Positions 26,469 to 36,090 of a stretch of DNA of 64,000 nt are shown one piece after another; the first letter of the stretch is position 1; every line of letters begins with the position of its first letter. The DNA is from SZUA-378 sp036652815. GTDB taxonomy: Bacteria; Bacillota; Clostridia; Lachnospirales; Lachnospiraceae. The stretch covers positions 1 to 64,000 of the forward strand of contig JAVVVE010000001.1 in assembly GCA_036652815.1 (NCBI GenBank). The letters run 5' to 3'. Under the pieces are notes generated by a model that had not been told where the DNA came from, searched no databases, and worked only from the letters and a program-made list of their open reading frames with translations. The position numbers and the translations under genes are program-made.

Positions 26469-28448
26469 TTATTTCAATTTGTATATTCTAGTAGATTCAT
26501 TCTCAAATACAATGTCAGCAAATGCGGTGTCAAGTACTACCTCAGAGAATTGTAATCCCTTAGCTTCCTTATTTTGAAGAAAGTAATCAATCCCTGATGA
26601 CTTAAGTGATGCCAGCATATCATAATTCTCTGTATCAAACATCTCTTGAATTCCTTGGTTTACAACATATCTCTCGGTCATCGCCCCTGTGATCATCGAT
26701 TGATTGTTCGTTGCTATAACATTATCTGTTTCTGTATTTTCCATTATATATTGATATGCTTCATACATAGAACGATTACAATAAGCCTTGTCTGCTTCCA
26801 CCTTAATATGATCTGAATTACTATAATTAAGTATTCCTTTTCTCAAATAATTACTTAGTCCAACTTCATCATATCCTTGCTGCATATTGTAATTTCCTAT
26901 TAGAAATAAAAATCCCATACTTATGGCAATAGTTATCGTCTTCCATTTTGTATGTTCTTCTATTACCGGTGAAAGATTCTTCACTATGAAAAGAGCAGCA
27001 CTTGGATAAGATGCCATCATAAAATACATTTGTGAGTATCCATATAGTCCAAATTTTAGAGAAATGACAATTCCCACTGCACACATAACCAAGCAGGAAA
27101 CATCAATTGCGTCCCATCGTTTGAACCTTTTTAAAATTAAAGTAAGTAATAACATGACATAGCAAAACGGATTACTTATCAATGCATAATAACCAGTCAA
27201 TAAGATATCGCGTAAGAATTTAATTATAATAGAATGTTCATGACCAGATGTCTGCTCGACGTTGAAATTTCCTCCAGATTTAATTGCACTAGTTACTAAT
27301 TGTGTAAGCGAAGTTCGTGAATATCCCTGTACATTACATACAAAAAAATATACAATCAAAAACATAGCTAAAATCGGTATTCCATAGTAGAATGCCCTTT
27401 TCCAATCTTTTTGACATAATAGCAAGATACATAGCATCCCCATACCTGCAAGTGCAATAACAGCCATAGGTGCTTTCACACCTACCATAACGGCAAACAC
27501 AATGGTCATAAGAATCGCAATATTTATATGAAAAGTTTTATCTTCATAGATGATAATCATAAACAATAAGAAAACAAATAAGAATCCCACGCCAACATCC
27601 ATACCAAACTGTCCCAGATAAAGATGTGCAGTATAAGTCACTAGCGACTTTTCTTCCCATCCGGTTGTCAAAAGTACGCCAAGCATACCTAATATAACCA
27701 GCCAGTATTGTTTACTGCATCTGCGAAGCATACAATAGCTCCCTAAAACCAACAGCATAATAGGTTGAATGAATGCATAGCACAGGCTAAGTGTCATCGG
27801 TTTAATAGACGTTACCATGCTAATTACCGCAAGCTGCATACTGGAAAAATAATGGTAATTATACGTGGCTAAATAATCGCGAAAATCTGTCGGTGGATAT
27901 GATTTCATCAATGATATCGTGTTTCCGATCCAATATAGGAGATCATTGTAATATACGTTTTCATTGGCAAGTGGAACCATTAAATTAGCACCGCAATATG
28001 TAAATAATTCTAATATAAATAATAATCCAATGAATATCATACAAATATTCCTACCTCTGCGATCTTGGCTGAGAGATGAAATATCACGATGCCCTACCAT
28101 CAGATACCATGTGCTAAATATTGCAATTATAATACTGGCTATGGGTAATATTTGTTTAAATCCAAAAGGTACCAAAATATAGTATAATAATATATTACTG
28201 CAATAGCCTGCTGCATATCCAAGTATCACCAATTCTATATCAGTTCTAACAGGCATCCGGAATGCAAGTACAATTACCACTCCCGGAAATAAAATAACAA
28301 ATATTTGAAACAATATAAAAAGAAATGTTTCTATCCATGCTAAATGATTGAAGATATTAACTACAACACCAAATAAAACAAATATTGCTATGTATGGCAA
28401 TAACATTTGCAAGATACTATATTTGTTGTTTTGTTCTGTCTTACACAT
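26469..28448 (-). CDS. Polytopic membrane protein, GT-C-like, unknown donor
   Basis: 659 residues with about 13 hydrophobic segments (from about 13 to 530) and a C-terminal soluble tail of 130 residues (ends FENESTRIYKLK), the arrangement of many GT-C glycosyltransferases. The first large outside loop holds ANENVYYNDLLYW and YPPTDFRDY, with acidic residues where GT-C enzymes have the catalytic base. I do not recognise a specific family. It lies between the TPP/aldolase module and the CMP-nonulosonate gene; GAGGG precedes the ATG. Confidence 0.65.
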   Translation of the reverse strand: MCKTEQNNKYSILQMLLPYIAIFVLFGVVVNIFNHLAWIETFLFILFQIFVILFPGVVIVLAFRMPVRTDIELVILGYAAGYCSNILLYYILVPFGFKQILPIASIIIAIFSTWYLMVGHRDISSLSQDRRGRNICMIFIGLLFILELFTYCGANLMVPLANENVYYNDLLYWIGNTISLMKSYPPTDFRDYLATYNYHYFSSMQLAVISMVTSIKPMTLSLCYAFIQPIMLLVLGSYCMLRRCSKQYWLVILGMLGVLLTTGWEEKSLVTYTAHLYLGQFGMDVGVGFLFVFLLFMIIIYEDKTFHINIAILMTIVFAVMVGVKAPMAVIALAGMGMLCILLLCQKDWKRAFYYGIPILAMFLIVYFFVCNVQGYSRTSLTQLVTSAIKSGGNFNVEQTSGHEHSIIIKFLRDILLTGYYALISNPFCYVMLLLTLILKRFKRWDAIDVSCLVMCAVGIVISLKFGLYGYSQMYFMMASYPSAALFIVKNLSPVIEEHTKWKTITIAISMGFLFLIGNYNMQQGYDEVGLSNYLRKGILNYSNSDHIKVEADKAYCNRSMYEAYQYIMENTETDNVIATNNQSMITGAMTERYVVNQGIQEMFDTENYDMLASLKSSGIDYFLQNKEAKGLQFSEVVLDTAFADIVFENESTRIYKLK

Positions 28449-28464
28449 TAGGAACCCTCTTTCC

Positions 28465-29187
28465 TCAAGATATTGAAGTAAAATACTTGTACAATAATGT
28501 CATTAACTCATAATCTTCTTCACTGTCTATATCCAATACTGCCGTATCTCTCATCTTCCAGATTACAGCTTTGCGTTCCTCATTCTTTTCTGACAATAAA
28601 TAGTTGCGATCATACGCATAGATAGATGCATTCATGTCATAACATACCGGTACTTGCTGCCTAGATACGTATTGACTCGGAATAACAGTATTATAGTATC
28701 CATTCTCCTGTTTACAAACCATATTAAAATAAGGAGAACGTCGTGACTCCGTCACACTAAAGGAGATATCGGCTTCCGGATTCTTGACGAGTGCATCTAC
28801 CGTTCCCTCAATATCATATGCTGTTCGTAATGGAGCTGTTAGATCTAAATCTATAATTGCTTCATACCGTGTATTGGTTTGTTGTTCTACTTTTTGTAAA
28901 GTATCTCGAATCACACAAATCTTAGCTATCGCATCTCCCGCTAATTCTTCTTCTCTGGGTATATAGATATACTGCAAGCCTGAATGACTCATCTGTTCTA
29001 GTAAAAGTTCACTGTCTGTATTCAGTGCAAGCTGAATCTGTTGATACTGTTCCCCATACTGTTCTAAAAATTCTCGATAGCTGGCTAATGTGTGATATAG
29101 CAACGGTTTACCACAAAATTCACGTATGTTTTTGTTCTTAACTCCTTTGGATCCCGCCCTCGCACAGATGGTAACTAATAGATTCAT
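28465..29187 (-). CDS. CMP-nonulosonate (sialate/legionaminate-type) cytidylyltransferase
   Basis: 240 residues. The nucleotide loop ICARAGSKGVKNKNIR (residues 7-22) and DLDLTAPLRTAYDIEG are signatures of NeuA/LegF/PtmB enzymes, which activate nonulosonic acids with CTP. ATDs of catalytic aspartate pairs include DLDLT (about 113-117) and LDIDSE near the end. Its ATG overlaps the TGA of the preceding oxidoreductase (29184-29187). It is the last gene of the NeuB/NeuC series, giving the CMP-sugar used by a sialyltransferase-like enzyme. Confidence 0.88.
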   Translation of the reverse strand: MNLLVTICARAGSKGVKNKNIREFCGKPLLYHTLASYREFLEQYGEQYQQIQLALNTDSELLLEQMSHSGLQYIYIPREEELAGDAIAKICVIRDTLQKVEQQTNTRYEAIIDLDLTAPLRTAYDIEGTVDALVKNPEADISFSVTESRRSPYFNMVCKQENGYYNTVIPSQYVSRQQVPVCYDMNASIYAYDRNYLLSEKNEERKAVIWKMRDTAVLDIDSEEDYELMTLLYKYFTSIS

Positions 29188-30125
29188 AATCGCTCTCTCT
29201 TTCCCAGTATTAATTGCAACACTTGTTCCGCATGCTCAATCGTATTAATATTGTCTTGTTTCCCGGCAACAATATCTAAAAAATAATTCATTTCAGTCTC
29301 GTAGCAGTCTTCTGCTTCAAAATCAATTTCTTTCTCCACTATCCCTTTGTAATTTATCTTGTGGTTTAATAAATCAATATCTATTCTATAATCTTTACAA
29401 TATAATTCCAATGTTCGTTCCTGTGTTCGACCGATATAATCTAAATGTACTTCTACTGTTTTATCCTTATATTCGGCAATATATACTGCGATATCATCAC
29501 TATCTATCTCCAAATCGGAGTAGGTCCCGTGTATCGTATGGATATTGATTGGAAAACCAAATAGATAAGTTAGATAATCCCACTCATGAATCAAATCCAA
29601 TGTAACGCCACCGCCTAGTTCTCTATGTGCACTGTAGGTGGTTCTGTAATCGATATTTTTTCGCCACTCAGGAAGATAAGATGTTGAGAGTGCCCTTACC
29701 GCATAAATAGCTTCCTTTGCTACTATTTCATCTTTCACATATTGCATTTCTTTGGTATAACGCAAGGGGCATGCAACGTAGTATATCCCATATGGGTTTA
29801 GATTCATCTCAGAAAGGATATATCGGCTATTTTCAAATAATGGTTTTTCAATAAATATTGCGTGTGTTTTAAGTGCAATGGCTTGTATCGTCTCATAGTG
29901 TTTTGCGGTGGGGTTAGTCACAAATATTATATCATAATCAGAAGGTAATTCTGTATAACTATAGTATTCCTTATGAATTACACGAGAAACATCCTGTGGT
30001 AATGCTGCTTTACCAACACGCAGAGCATCAATAGTATATGTTTGTCCACGTTTTTGCAATAATCTACTTACATTTCGAATGTGTCTTTGTCCAATGGAAC
30101 CCAAACCAATCATGCACAATTTCAT
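29184..30125 (-). CDS. Gfo/Idh/MocA-family oxidoreductase (first of two)
   Basis: 313 residues. The N-terminal Rossmann motif CMIGLGSIGQRHIRN, the EKP motif in FIEKPLF (about 100-106) with the active-site lysine, and HEWDYLTYLFG in the C-terminal beta-sheet domain (catalytic His) are all present. Members oxidise or reduce sugars with NAD(P). In Campylobacter ptm clusters similar genes lie beside PtmE and LegF. Its neighbour at 30165 is a related but diverged copy. The substrate may be the 4-keto sugar made by LegB (inference). Confidence 0.82.
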   Translation of the reverse strand: MKLCMIGLGSIGQRHIRNVSRLLQKRGQTYTIDALRVGKAALPQDVSRVIHKEYYSYTELPSDYDIIFVTNPTAKHYETIQAIALKTHAIFIEKPLFENSRYILSEMNLNPYGIYYVACPLRYTKEMQYVKDEIVAKEAIYAVRALSTSYLPEWRKNIDYRTTYSAHRELGGGVTLDLIHEWDYLTYLFGFPINIHTIHGTYSDLEIDSDDIAVYIAEYKDKTVEVHLDYIGRTQERTLELYCKDYRIDIDLLNHKINYKGIVEKEIDFEAEDCYETEMNYFLDIVAGKQDNINTIEHAEQVLQLILGKRERL

Positions 30126-30164
30126 CTGTATCTCCTACTACTGAAATATCACTTTTTTATAGAT

Positions 30165-31142
30165 TTAACGTTCAATTTGATCAATTAGTGTTAACGTTTT
30201 AACATCTTCTTCCATGCTATATTGCATTGCTTTTCCCGTTTGCAATACCTCAAAAAATTCCTGTATCTCACATGCATAAGCATACTCATTCACAAATTCA
30301 CTATAGTTGGCTTCTCTCACATAATCCGTTATCATAGTGACCTGTTCCATCTCTCCTGTCACAAGATTCTTACTTCGCAGTGTTTCCGGTGTTCCCTGCC
30401 ATTCCAAGAATATCTGCTCGTTATATATCTCAAGATGCCTTACCGCTTGTCTACAGGCTACATCTACACACAAAACACCGCTGGTTCCATCTGCATGAAG
30501 TAATTGAACTAAATAATTATCATCATAGTCAATCGGAAGCTTCGTGATCCTATTATGAATCACATGAATATCCATAACTTCACCAAATGCCTTAATTATC
30601 CATGGAAGTTCTATTGCAAAGATTTCTCTGCAGCCATTCGTTCGTTTATCTCCCACAAAAAATTGCGTAAAATCTTCCCATGGATGCCAATCAGGTAAGT
30701 ATTGACCCACATGATAAATATAATTGACCGGCAATTTTCTGTCTTGAAGCTGCCTGGTTATCGTCTTCATTTCTGCTCTATAGATTGGTGTAGAAGATAA
30801 GAATAATACAAGTTGTTTTTCTCGAGCTAATCTTATATTTTGTTCATAATCATCTGCAATCAAATTAATCTCTGTGAATACATGCCAACCTCTGGTTAAG
30901 CATTCTGTGATAATAGTATGGTGGGATATTGGCGATGTACACACAAAAGCGACCTGGATATCTATAGTCTCATCGGCCTCTGCTAAGCTTTTGTAACATG
31001 TTATCTTATATTGCTCTGAGATCGTGCTAACCCTTATCTCATTAGTATCAACGCCTATGATTCTATCATGCATCGCTATGTTTTGTAAAAGACGGATTCG
31101 TCGTCTACCCATAGAGCCAAGTCCAATCACTACTATATTCAT
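30165..31142 (-). CDS. Gfo/Idh/MocA-family oxidoreductase (second of two)
   Basis: 325 residues with VVIGLGSMGRRRIRLLQ at the N-terminus and the same two-domain layout. The common EKP motif is changed: the corresponding strand reads VFTEINL, so the usual lysine is replaced. The C-terminal catalytic region differs (IELPWIIKAFG). It may have lost or changed activity, or act on another substrate than the neighbouring copy. It is separated by 39 nt from that gene and by 9 nt from NeuC. Confidence 0.78.
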   Translation of the reverse strand: MNIVVIGLGSMGRRRIRLLQNIAMHDRIIGVDTNEIRVSTISEQYKITCYKSLAEADETIDIQVAFVCTSPISHHTIITECLTRGWHVFTEINLIADDYEQNIRLAREKQLVLFLSSTPIYRAEMKTITRQLQDRKLPVNYIYHVGQYLPDWHPWEDFTQFFVGDKRTNGCREIFAIELPWIIKAFGEVMDIHVIHNRITKLPIDYDDNYLVQLLHADGTSGVLCVDVACRQAVRHLEIYNEQIFLEWQGTPETLRSKNLVTGEMEQVTMITDYVREANYSEFVNEYAYACEIQEFFEVLQTGKAMQYSMEEDVKTLTLIDQIER

Positions 31143-31151
31143 ATCTATCCT

Positions 31152-32318
31152 CTATCCTTCAATATCGTAGAATTGCTTCTTTAATTGAATTTTATTATCT
31201 TTTATCCTATCCTTTAATATTGCGATAATCTTATCCGATGTCTGTCCGTCTCCGTAAGGATTCATAACTTGATGAACAATGGTTTGCATCTCAGGCGTTA
31301 CTGCTTTATTCATTGCTCCTATTATACTCTTGCTATTCGGTTCACAATCTATTACGCTATCAGCCTTTAATCTTCCTTTTTGTCTATCTCCGATATTAAT
31401 CGTTGGAATATGGAAAGAAGGTGCTTCTACCAGTCCACTGGAAGAATTACCGATAACCATCGTAGCATATTTGAGTGCACTTAGATATCGTCGCATACCT
31501 AACGATTCCACTGCTAACACACACTTGGGATATTTCATAGCAAAACGGTCTACTATCTCATTGATTCGTCTACCACCGGTATCTGCATTTGCTTTCGTTA
31601 TAATATAGCACATATCGTCACAATATTCCATAGCTGCACATAATTCTTCTACTTGCTGCTCTTCCGTTCCATTCTCTAATGTAACCGGATGAAACGTTAC
31701 CACTGCATACTTCTCCCCCAGAGAAAAGTGAAGGTCTGTTTCCAATTCAGATCGACTCATGAGAGATTCCACTTGAATGTTTTCAATCCCCATTGCTCCT
31801 ACGCAAAATACTCTATCCGGATGTTCTCCTAATTGAATCACTCTTTTTCTATATTCTTCTGTGGCTGTGAAGTGTAGATAACTTAATTTAGTAATTGCAT
31901 GGCGAATAGCTTCATCGACTGCGCCTTCTGTTGTTTCGCCGCCATATAAATGTGCTATTGGGATTCTTTGATTCATGGCTGCAATACATACCGCCAATGT
32001 TTCATATCGATCCCCTAGCACGATTAGTAAATCCGGTTCTCTTTCTGCAAAATACTCACTAAACTCTATCAAGGCTAACCCCATCGATTTTGATATAGAA
32101 GAAGGGGTGTCTGCACTAAGTAAGATCTCTATCTTTTTATCTATCCGGACTCCATCCTGCTCGATTTCGCGATAAGTTAATCCAAATTCCGGTGATAGAT
32201 GCATCCCTGTAGCTACCACATCCACCTGAAACTCTGATAAAGCAGTCAGTTTTTGAATCACATTCTTCAACAACCCATACTCTGCTCTGGTAGCAGTTAA
32301 TATGCATATTCTCTTCAT
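31152..32318 (-). CDS. neuC: Hydrolysing NDP-HexNAc 2-epimerase (NeuC/LegG)
   Basis: 388 residues, GT-B-like epimerase fold. RICILTATRAEYGLL at the start, VLGDRYETLA (about 98-107), HLYGGETTEGAVDEAIRHA (about 122-140) and GNSSSGLVEAPSFH (about 290-303) are the NeuC signature sites. It releases the 2-epimerised HexNAc from its nucleotide for NeuB. ATG at 32318 has GGGAG just upstream; a TTG one codon earlier is less likely. It follows neuB by 11 nt. Confidence 0.92.
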   Translation of the reverse strand: MKRICILTATRAEYGLLKNVIQKLTALSEFQVDVVATGMHLSPEFGLTYREIEQDGVRIDKKIEILLSADTPSSISKSMGLALIEFSEYFAEREPDLLIVLGDRYETLAVCIAAMNQRIPIAHLYGGETTEGAVDEAIRHAITKLSYLHFTATEEYRKRVIQLGEHPDRVFCVGAMGIENIQVESLMSRSELETDLHFSLGEKYAVVTFHPVTLENGTEEQQVEELCAAMEYCDDMCYIITKANADTGGRRINEIVDRFAMKYPKCVLAVESLGMRRYLSALKYATMVIGNSSSGLVEAPSFHIPTINIGDRQKGRLKADSVIDCEPNSKSIIGAMNKAVTPEMQTIVHQVMNPYGDGQTSDKIIAILKDRIKDNKIQLKKQFYDIEG

Positions 32319-32329
32319 CAATCTCCCTC

Positions 32330-33328
32330 TTATCGTGTAATCAATTCGTCTTCTTCATAATCTCTGTTTGCCGTCTGTCCTAATACTTCTGCCCATTGCA
32401 TCGGATTAATCCCACTACCCGGTCGCTTAGTTGTGATATTATCTTCTGTGAATATATCACCTTCTCTAATCGCTTTGCTTGCCACAATGCTCTTTCTGGC
32501 AATCAGCATATTCTTCTGTTCTGACTCGGATGGCTGTTTTCTACCATCTCCCATTGCTAATTCAATATTTCGAATCTCTTGAACCATCTCTGCCAGCTCT
32601 GCCGGTTCTAAACTCGCCTTGTGATCCGGTCCTTCCATCATTCTATCTAAGGTAAAGTGTTTTTCTATTATAGTAGCGCCTAATGCCACTGCTGCAATAG
32701 GCACTTCAATTCCTTGCGTGTGGTCTGAATAACCCACCTCTACGCAGAATTTTTCTCTCAATGTTTGCATTGCCCGTAGATTCACATCGGAAAAAGGCGT
32801 CGGATATTCTGTATTACAATGCAGTAAACGAATAGCTCCGCTGCCATGCTCTTGCAATACCCGGATGGCTTCTTCTATTTCTTCCACATTACTCATTCCT
32901 GTTGACATCACAATGGGTTGATGTGTCATAGCTAATTCAACCAAATAAGGATAATTTGTAATCTCTCCTGATGGAATCTTCCAAAATGGCATTTTGAATT
33001 TTTTTAAAAATTTTATACTTTCCCGATCAAATGGGGTCGATAAAAAGGATATCTTTTGTCTCTTGCAATAATCTGCTATTTCTATATATTCCTTCTCTGT
33101 CAAAGTAAGCCTTCTTAACATCTCCAATTGTGATTCTATTTTACAGGTATTCTTTATTTGATATTCTGCTTGTTGTGCCTGTCTTGATACCAATAATTCC
33201 GGTTGAAAGGTTTGAAATTTAATGATATCAACCTTACATTCTTTTGCCACATCTACCATTTTCTTTGCAGTTGAAATATTTCCGTTATGATTCACACCTG
33301 CTTCTGCTATAATACATACTTTTCTCAT
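32330..33328 (-). CDS. neuB: Nonulosonic acid synthase (NeuB/LegI)
   Basis: Condenses PEP with a ManNAc-type sugar to a nine-carbon 2-keto acid. 332 residues: a TIM barrel with IIAEAGVNHNG, STPFD, KIPSGEITN, STGMSN, HCNTEYPTP, GYSDHT and EKHFTLDR, plus a C-terminal antifreeze-like (SAF) domain from about 275 (ARKSIVASKAIREGD). The sequence pattern cannot tell Neu5Ac from legionaminic synthase, but the neighbouring LegB and PtmE favour a deoxy nonulosonate. It overlaps or abuts NeuD upstream (4-nt gap). Confidence 0.94.
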   Translation of the reverse strand: MRKVCIIAEAGVNHNGNISTAKKMVDVAKECKVDIIKFQTFQPELLVSRQAQQAEYQIKNTCKIESQLEMLRRLTLTEKEYIEIADYCKRQKISFLSTPFDRESIKFLKKFKMPFWKIPSGEITNYPYLVELAMTHQPIVMSTGMSNVEEIEEAIRVLQEHGSGAIRLLHCNTEYPTPFSDVNLRAMQTLREKFCVEVGYSDHTQGIEVPIAAVALGATIIEKHFTLDRMMEGPDHKASLEPAELAEMVQEIRNIELAMGDGRKQPSESEQKNMLIARKSIVASKAIREGDIFTEDNITTKRPGSGINPMQWAEVLGQTANRDYEEDELITR

Positions 33329-33332
33329 TACG

Positions 33333-33989
33333 CTACCTTAGCCTATCTCCGATTTTAAAAATGCAAGGTTTTATATCATTATATATCATACTATCTGCCT
33401 CCACATCTTTCGTTATAATACTCCCTGCTCCAACCATGGCTCTTTGTCCAATCTGTTTTCCTTGTAAAATCGTCGCATTGGCACCAATAAAAGCAGCTTT
33501 CCCTATCATAACACCTCCGCAAACCACCGCGCCAACTGCTATATGCACTTGTTCTGCGACTCTGCAGTCATGCTCCACAATAGCTCCGCTATTAATAATA
33601 CACATATGCTCAATCACCGTATCTGCATTTACGATCACTTGTTTTCCAATAAATGTTCCTTCTCCAATGGATGCATCTGTAGCTATCTGTGCTGAGGCAT
33701 CTATGATGGTTGGAATATTATACTTGGCATCTTTTAATCGTTGATAAAGCGTTTGTCTAATAGACGCTTGTCCCATATAGCCAATAGTAATAAACGCATG
33801 ATGAACTCCCTCTTGATATAGCCTTAACAGATCATCATCTGTTCCAATCACAGCATAACCTCGATAATGATAATTCTGCTTTTCTTTCGTATCTAAAAAC
33901 CCAACGATTTCATAGCATCCATTCTGTTCAATTGTATCAATCACGCTCTTGGCATGACCACCACTGCCTAACAACACCATTTTTTCCAT
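33333..33989 (-). CDS. NeuD/PglD-type sugar acyltransferase
   Basis: 218 residues. An N-terminal Rossmann-like domain with VLLGSGGHAKSVIDTI is followed by hexapeptide repeats (about 100-205) with the catalytic-histidine strand NSGAIVEHDC. This two-domain form is the NeuD/PglD/LegH family that acetylates amino groups of UDP- or GDP-diamino sugars or O-positions of sialic acid. In a legionaminate route LegH acetylates the C4 amine added by LegC. No LegC is present here, so the acceptor is uncertain. Confidence 0.88.
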   Translation of the reverse strand: MEKMVLLGSGGHAKSVIDTIEQNGCYEIVGFLDTKEKQNYHYRGYAVIGTDDDLLRLYQEGVHHAFITIGYMGQASIRQTLYQRLKDAKYNIPTIIDASAQIATDASIGEGTFIGKQVIVNADTVIEHMCIINSGAIVEHDCRVAEQVHIAVGAVVCGGVMIGKAAFIGANATILQGKQIGQRAMVGAGSIITKDVEADSMIYNDIKPCIFKIGDRLR

Positions 33990-34000
33990 AAGTGCACTTT

Positions 34001-35044
34001 CTATGATAATTTCATTTTTTCTTTCATCTTTTCAAGTTCTTCCAGTTGTCCCATATCCATCCAATCCTCTTCATCAACTAAGTAAGTACCTACTTTTTCT
34101 CCTGCTTTCAAGCAATCCTGAATCATATCCGTAATAGGCAGTGCTGTATTAGGCTTGATTTTAGCGAGAAATTGAGGTTCTATGACATACATACCGGTAC
34201 TGGTATAGCAAGTAAAGCTGGGTTTCTCAGTAAAGTTTTTAGCATACCCTTCTGTGTCTATGTCCACCGTTCCATAAGGAACCACCACTTGCTTTTTAGC
34301 ACATACGATGGTGATTAAGTTATGTTGTTCTTGATGATGCTGTAATATCTTGGGGTACTCTGCCTCTATCAGTACATCGCAGTTAGTCAAAAAGAATGTT
34401 TCATTCACTATTCCCTGCAAAAGGAATAATCCGCCTCCTGTTCCTAGGTAGGCTTCTTCCTCCAGAAAATCTATAGTCCTTGGTACTTCACTATCAGCAA
34501 AGTAAGACTTAATAAAATTTTTCTTATAATTTACTATCATATGGAATCTGTGGCAGCCACTGTGTTCAAAATGTTCCATGATATGTTCTGTAATCGTTTT
34601 ATCCCCAATAGGTATCAATGGTTTCGGTAGGATATCTGTATATGGTCGCAGGCGTGTACCTTTACCACCTGCCATAATCACCACGGGAATATCAATCTGA
34701 TTCATCTCTATCACAGGATTTTTCAATAAAAACTTAATATTAACCATTCGGTTCGTATGATCTACAATAGGCAATGCTGTGATGACATTAGCACGCATAA
34801 CCTCATTGGCACGCCTGCTTTCCCGTATGTTTAAAGACAAAGGCTTGTAGTTAGCTATCTTACTGATAGGATCATGCTTATCAATATCCTGAAGAATACT
34901 TCTACGTATATCTCCATCCGTAACAGATGCTAATAAGATGCCCTCTTTACAGATAAATATATTTCCACTGGCATTCTTATCTATCTTCTTCATCACATCT
35001 ATAATAGCTGTGTTTTCCGTGACAACATAGTCTTCTAGTAGCAT
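34001..35044 (-). CDS. ptmE: PtmE-like CBS-domain sugar-1-phosphate nucleotidyltransferase
   Basis: 347 residues: two CBS motifs (about 1-115) and a nucleotidyltransferase domain opening VVIMAGGKGTRLRPYT (about 122-137) with PKPLIPIG and the metal aspartate in NCDVLI. This fusion matches PtmE, the glucosamine-1-phosphate guanylyltransferase of the Campylobacter legionaminate route, which gives GDP-linked precursors. It is placed between LegB and NeuD, with LegB upstream by 35 nt, consistent with that route. Confidence 0.88.
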   Translation of the reverse strand: MLLEDYVVTENTAIIDVMKKIDKNASGNIFICKEGILLASVTDGDIRRSILQDIDKHDPISKIANYKPLSLNIRESRRANEVMRANVITALPIVDHTNRMVNIKFLLKNPVIEMNQIDIPVVIMAGGKGTRLRPYTDILPKPLIPIGDKTITEHIMEHFEHSGCHRFHMIVNYKKNFIKSYFADSEVPRTIDFLEEEAYLGTGGGLFLLQGIVNETFFLTNCDVLIEAEYPKILQHHQEQHNLITIVCAKKQVVVPYGTVDIDTEGYAKNFTEKPSFTCYTSTGMYVIEPQFLAKIKPNTALPITDMIQDCLKAGEKVGTYLVDEEDWMDMGQLEELEKMKEKMKLS

Positions 35045-35079
35045 TCTTTGCCTCCTACTTGATAATATTACAGCATTCC

Positions 35080-36060
35080 CTATAAATTATATAAATCCAC
35101 TTTATATTTATCCATATTATGTCGCAGAAACTCAATCGTTTCAGCAATTCCTTGTTGGAAAGTATACCGTGGTCTCCAATCCGTCAATTCAATTATTTTT
35201 TTGTTGCTTCCGAGCAAACGATTCACTTCGCTCTTCTCAGGGCGAAGTCTTTCTTCCTCACAAAGTATCTTTGCTTTGGGATTAATCTGACAAATCAACT
35301 CCTCTGCCAATTGACCAATAGATATTTCTTGCTGTGTTGCAATATTAATTTCCTGTCCTATCGTTAGATTAGACTGATAGATCTCCAAAAAACCATTCGC
35401 TGTATCTTTCACATAATTAAAATCTCTCGTTGGTGTTAAGGAACCTAGTTTTATCTCCTCTCGCCCCGCTAGTAGCTGTGTGATGATCGTAGGGATCACC
35501 GCTCTCGCTGACTGCCTTGGGCCATAGGTATTAAATGGACGGACGATTGAAACCGGTAAATCAAAAGAACGATAAAAAGATTCCGCCAGTCTGTCTGCTC
35601 CTATTTTAGTCGCTGAATAGGGAGATTGTCCCTGATAAGGATGTAATTCATCGATGGGTACATACTGTGCAGTTCCATAGACTTCTGATGTGGAAGTAAC
35701 CAGTACTCTGTCGGTACCTAACTCTCTCGCTGCTTGTAAAACATTTAGAGTGCCCTTGATATTGGTATCCACATAAGTATCCGGGGAATGATAGCTAAAC
35801 GGAATAGCAATCAATGCAGCCAGATGAAACACGGCGTCAACCCCTTTTAACGCTTCCTTAACGCCAAATGGATCTCGGATGTCCCCTTGAAATATTTCAA
35901 TACAATCCAGTACCTCCGATGGCAAACTGTCTAACCATCCCCAGGTATTAAAAGAATTATAGAGAACAAATGCCCGCACACGGTATCCTCGCTTCACAAG
36001 TTCTTCTATTACGTGACTGCCAATGAATCCATCGGCACCTGTTACTAATATTTTATTCAT
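35080..36060 (-). CDS. legB: LegB-like NDP-HexNAc 4,6-dehydratase
   Basis: 326 residues, extended SDR. TGADGFIGSHVIEEL is the NAD motif, TSTSEVYG the active-site strand, and YSATKIGAD carries YxxxK (about 150). The sequence resembles LegB, which makes GDP-4-keto-6-deoxy-GlcNAc in the legionaminate route, more than RmlB or RfbG. It is the first gene after the sialyltransferase-like gene. With no LegC aminotransferase following, its keto product has no obvious acceptor enzyme in the operon except the two Gfo/Idh proteins. Confidence 0.88.
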   Translation of the reverse strand: MNKILVTGADGFIGSHVIEELVKRGYRVRAFVLYNSFNTWGWLDSLPSEVLDCIEIFQGDIRDPFGVKEALKGVDAVFHLAALIAIPFSYHSPDTYVDTNIKGTLNVLQAARELGTDRVLVTSTSEVYGTAQYVPIDELHPYQGQSPYSATKIGADRLAESFYRSFDLPVSIVRPFNTYGPRQSARAVIPTIITQLLAGREEIKLGSLTPTRDFNYVKDTANGFLEIYQSNLTIGQEINIATQQEISIGQLAEELICQINPKAKILCEEERLRPEKSEVNRLLGSNKKIIELTDWRPRYTFQQGIAETIEFLRHNMDKYKVDLYNL

Positions 36061-36090
36061 CCTATTGGCTCCATTTCATTTTTTTCTTTT

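Noticed and set aside
31279..31608. 109-codon plus-strand frame
   Set aside because: Antisense to neuC; composition is that of a reversed coding strand and no motif is visible.
35080..36060. Calling this dehydratase RfbG (CDP-glucose 4,6-dehydratase) to complete the CDP pathway
   Set aside because: Its motifs and its neighbours PtmE, NeuB and NeuC match LegB, and it is 25 kb from rfbF and rfbH.
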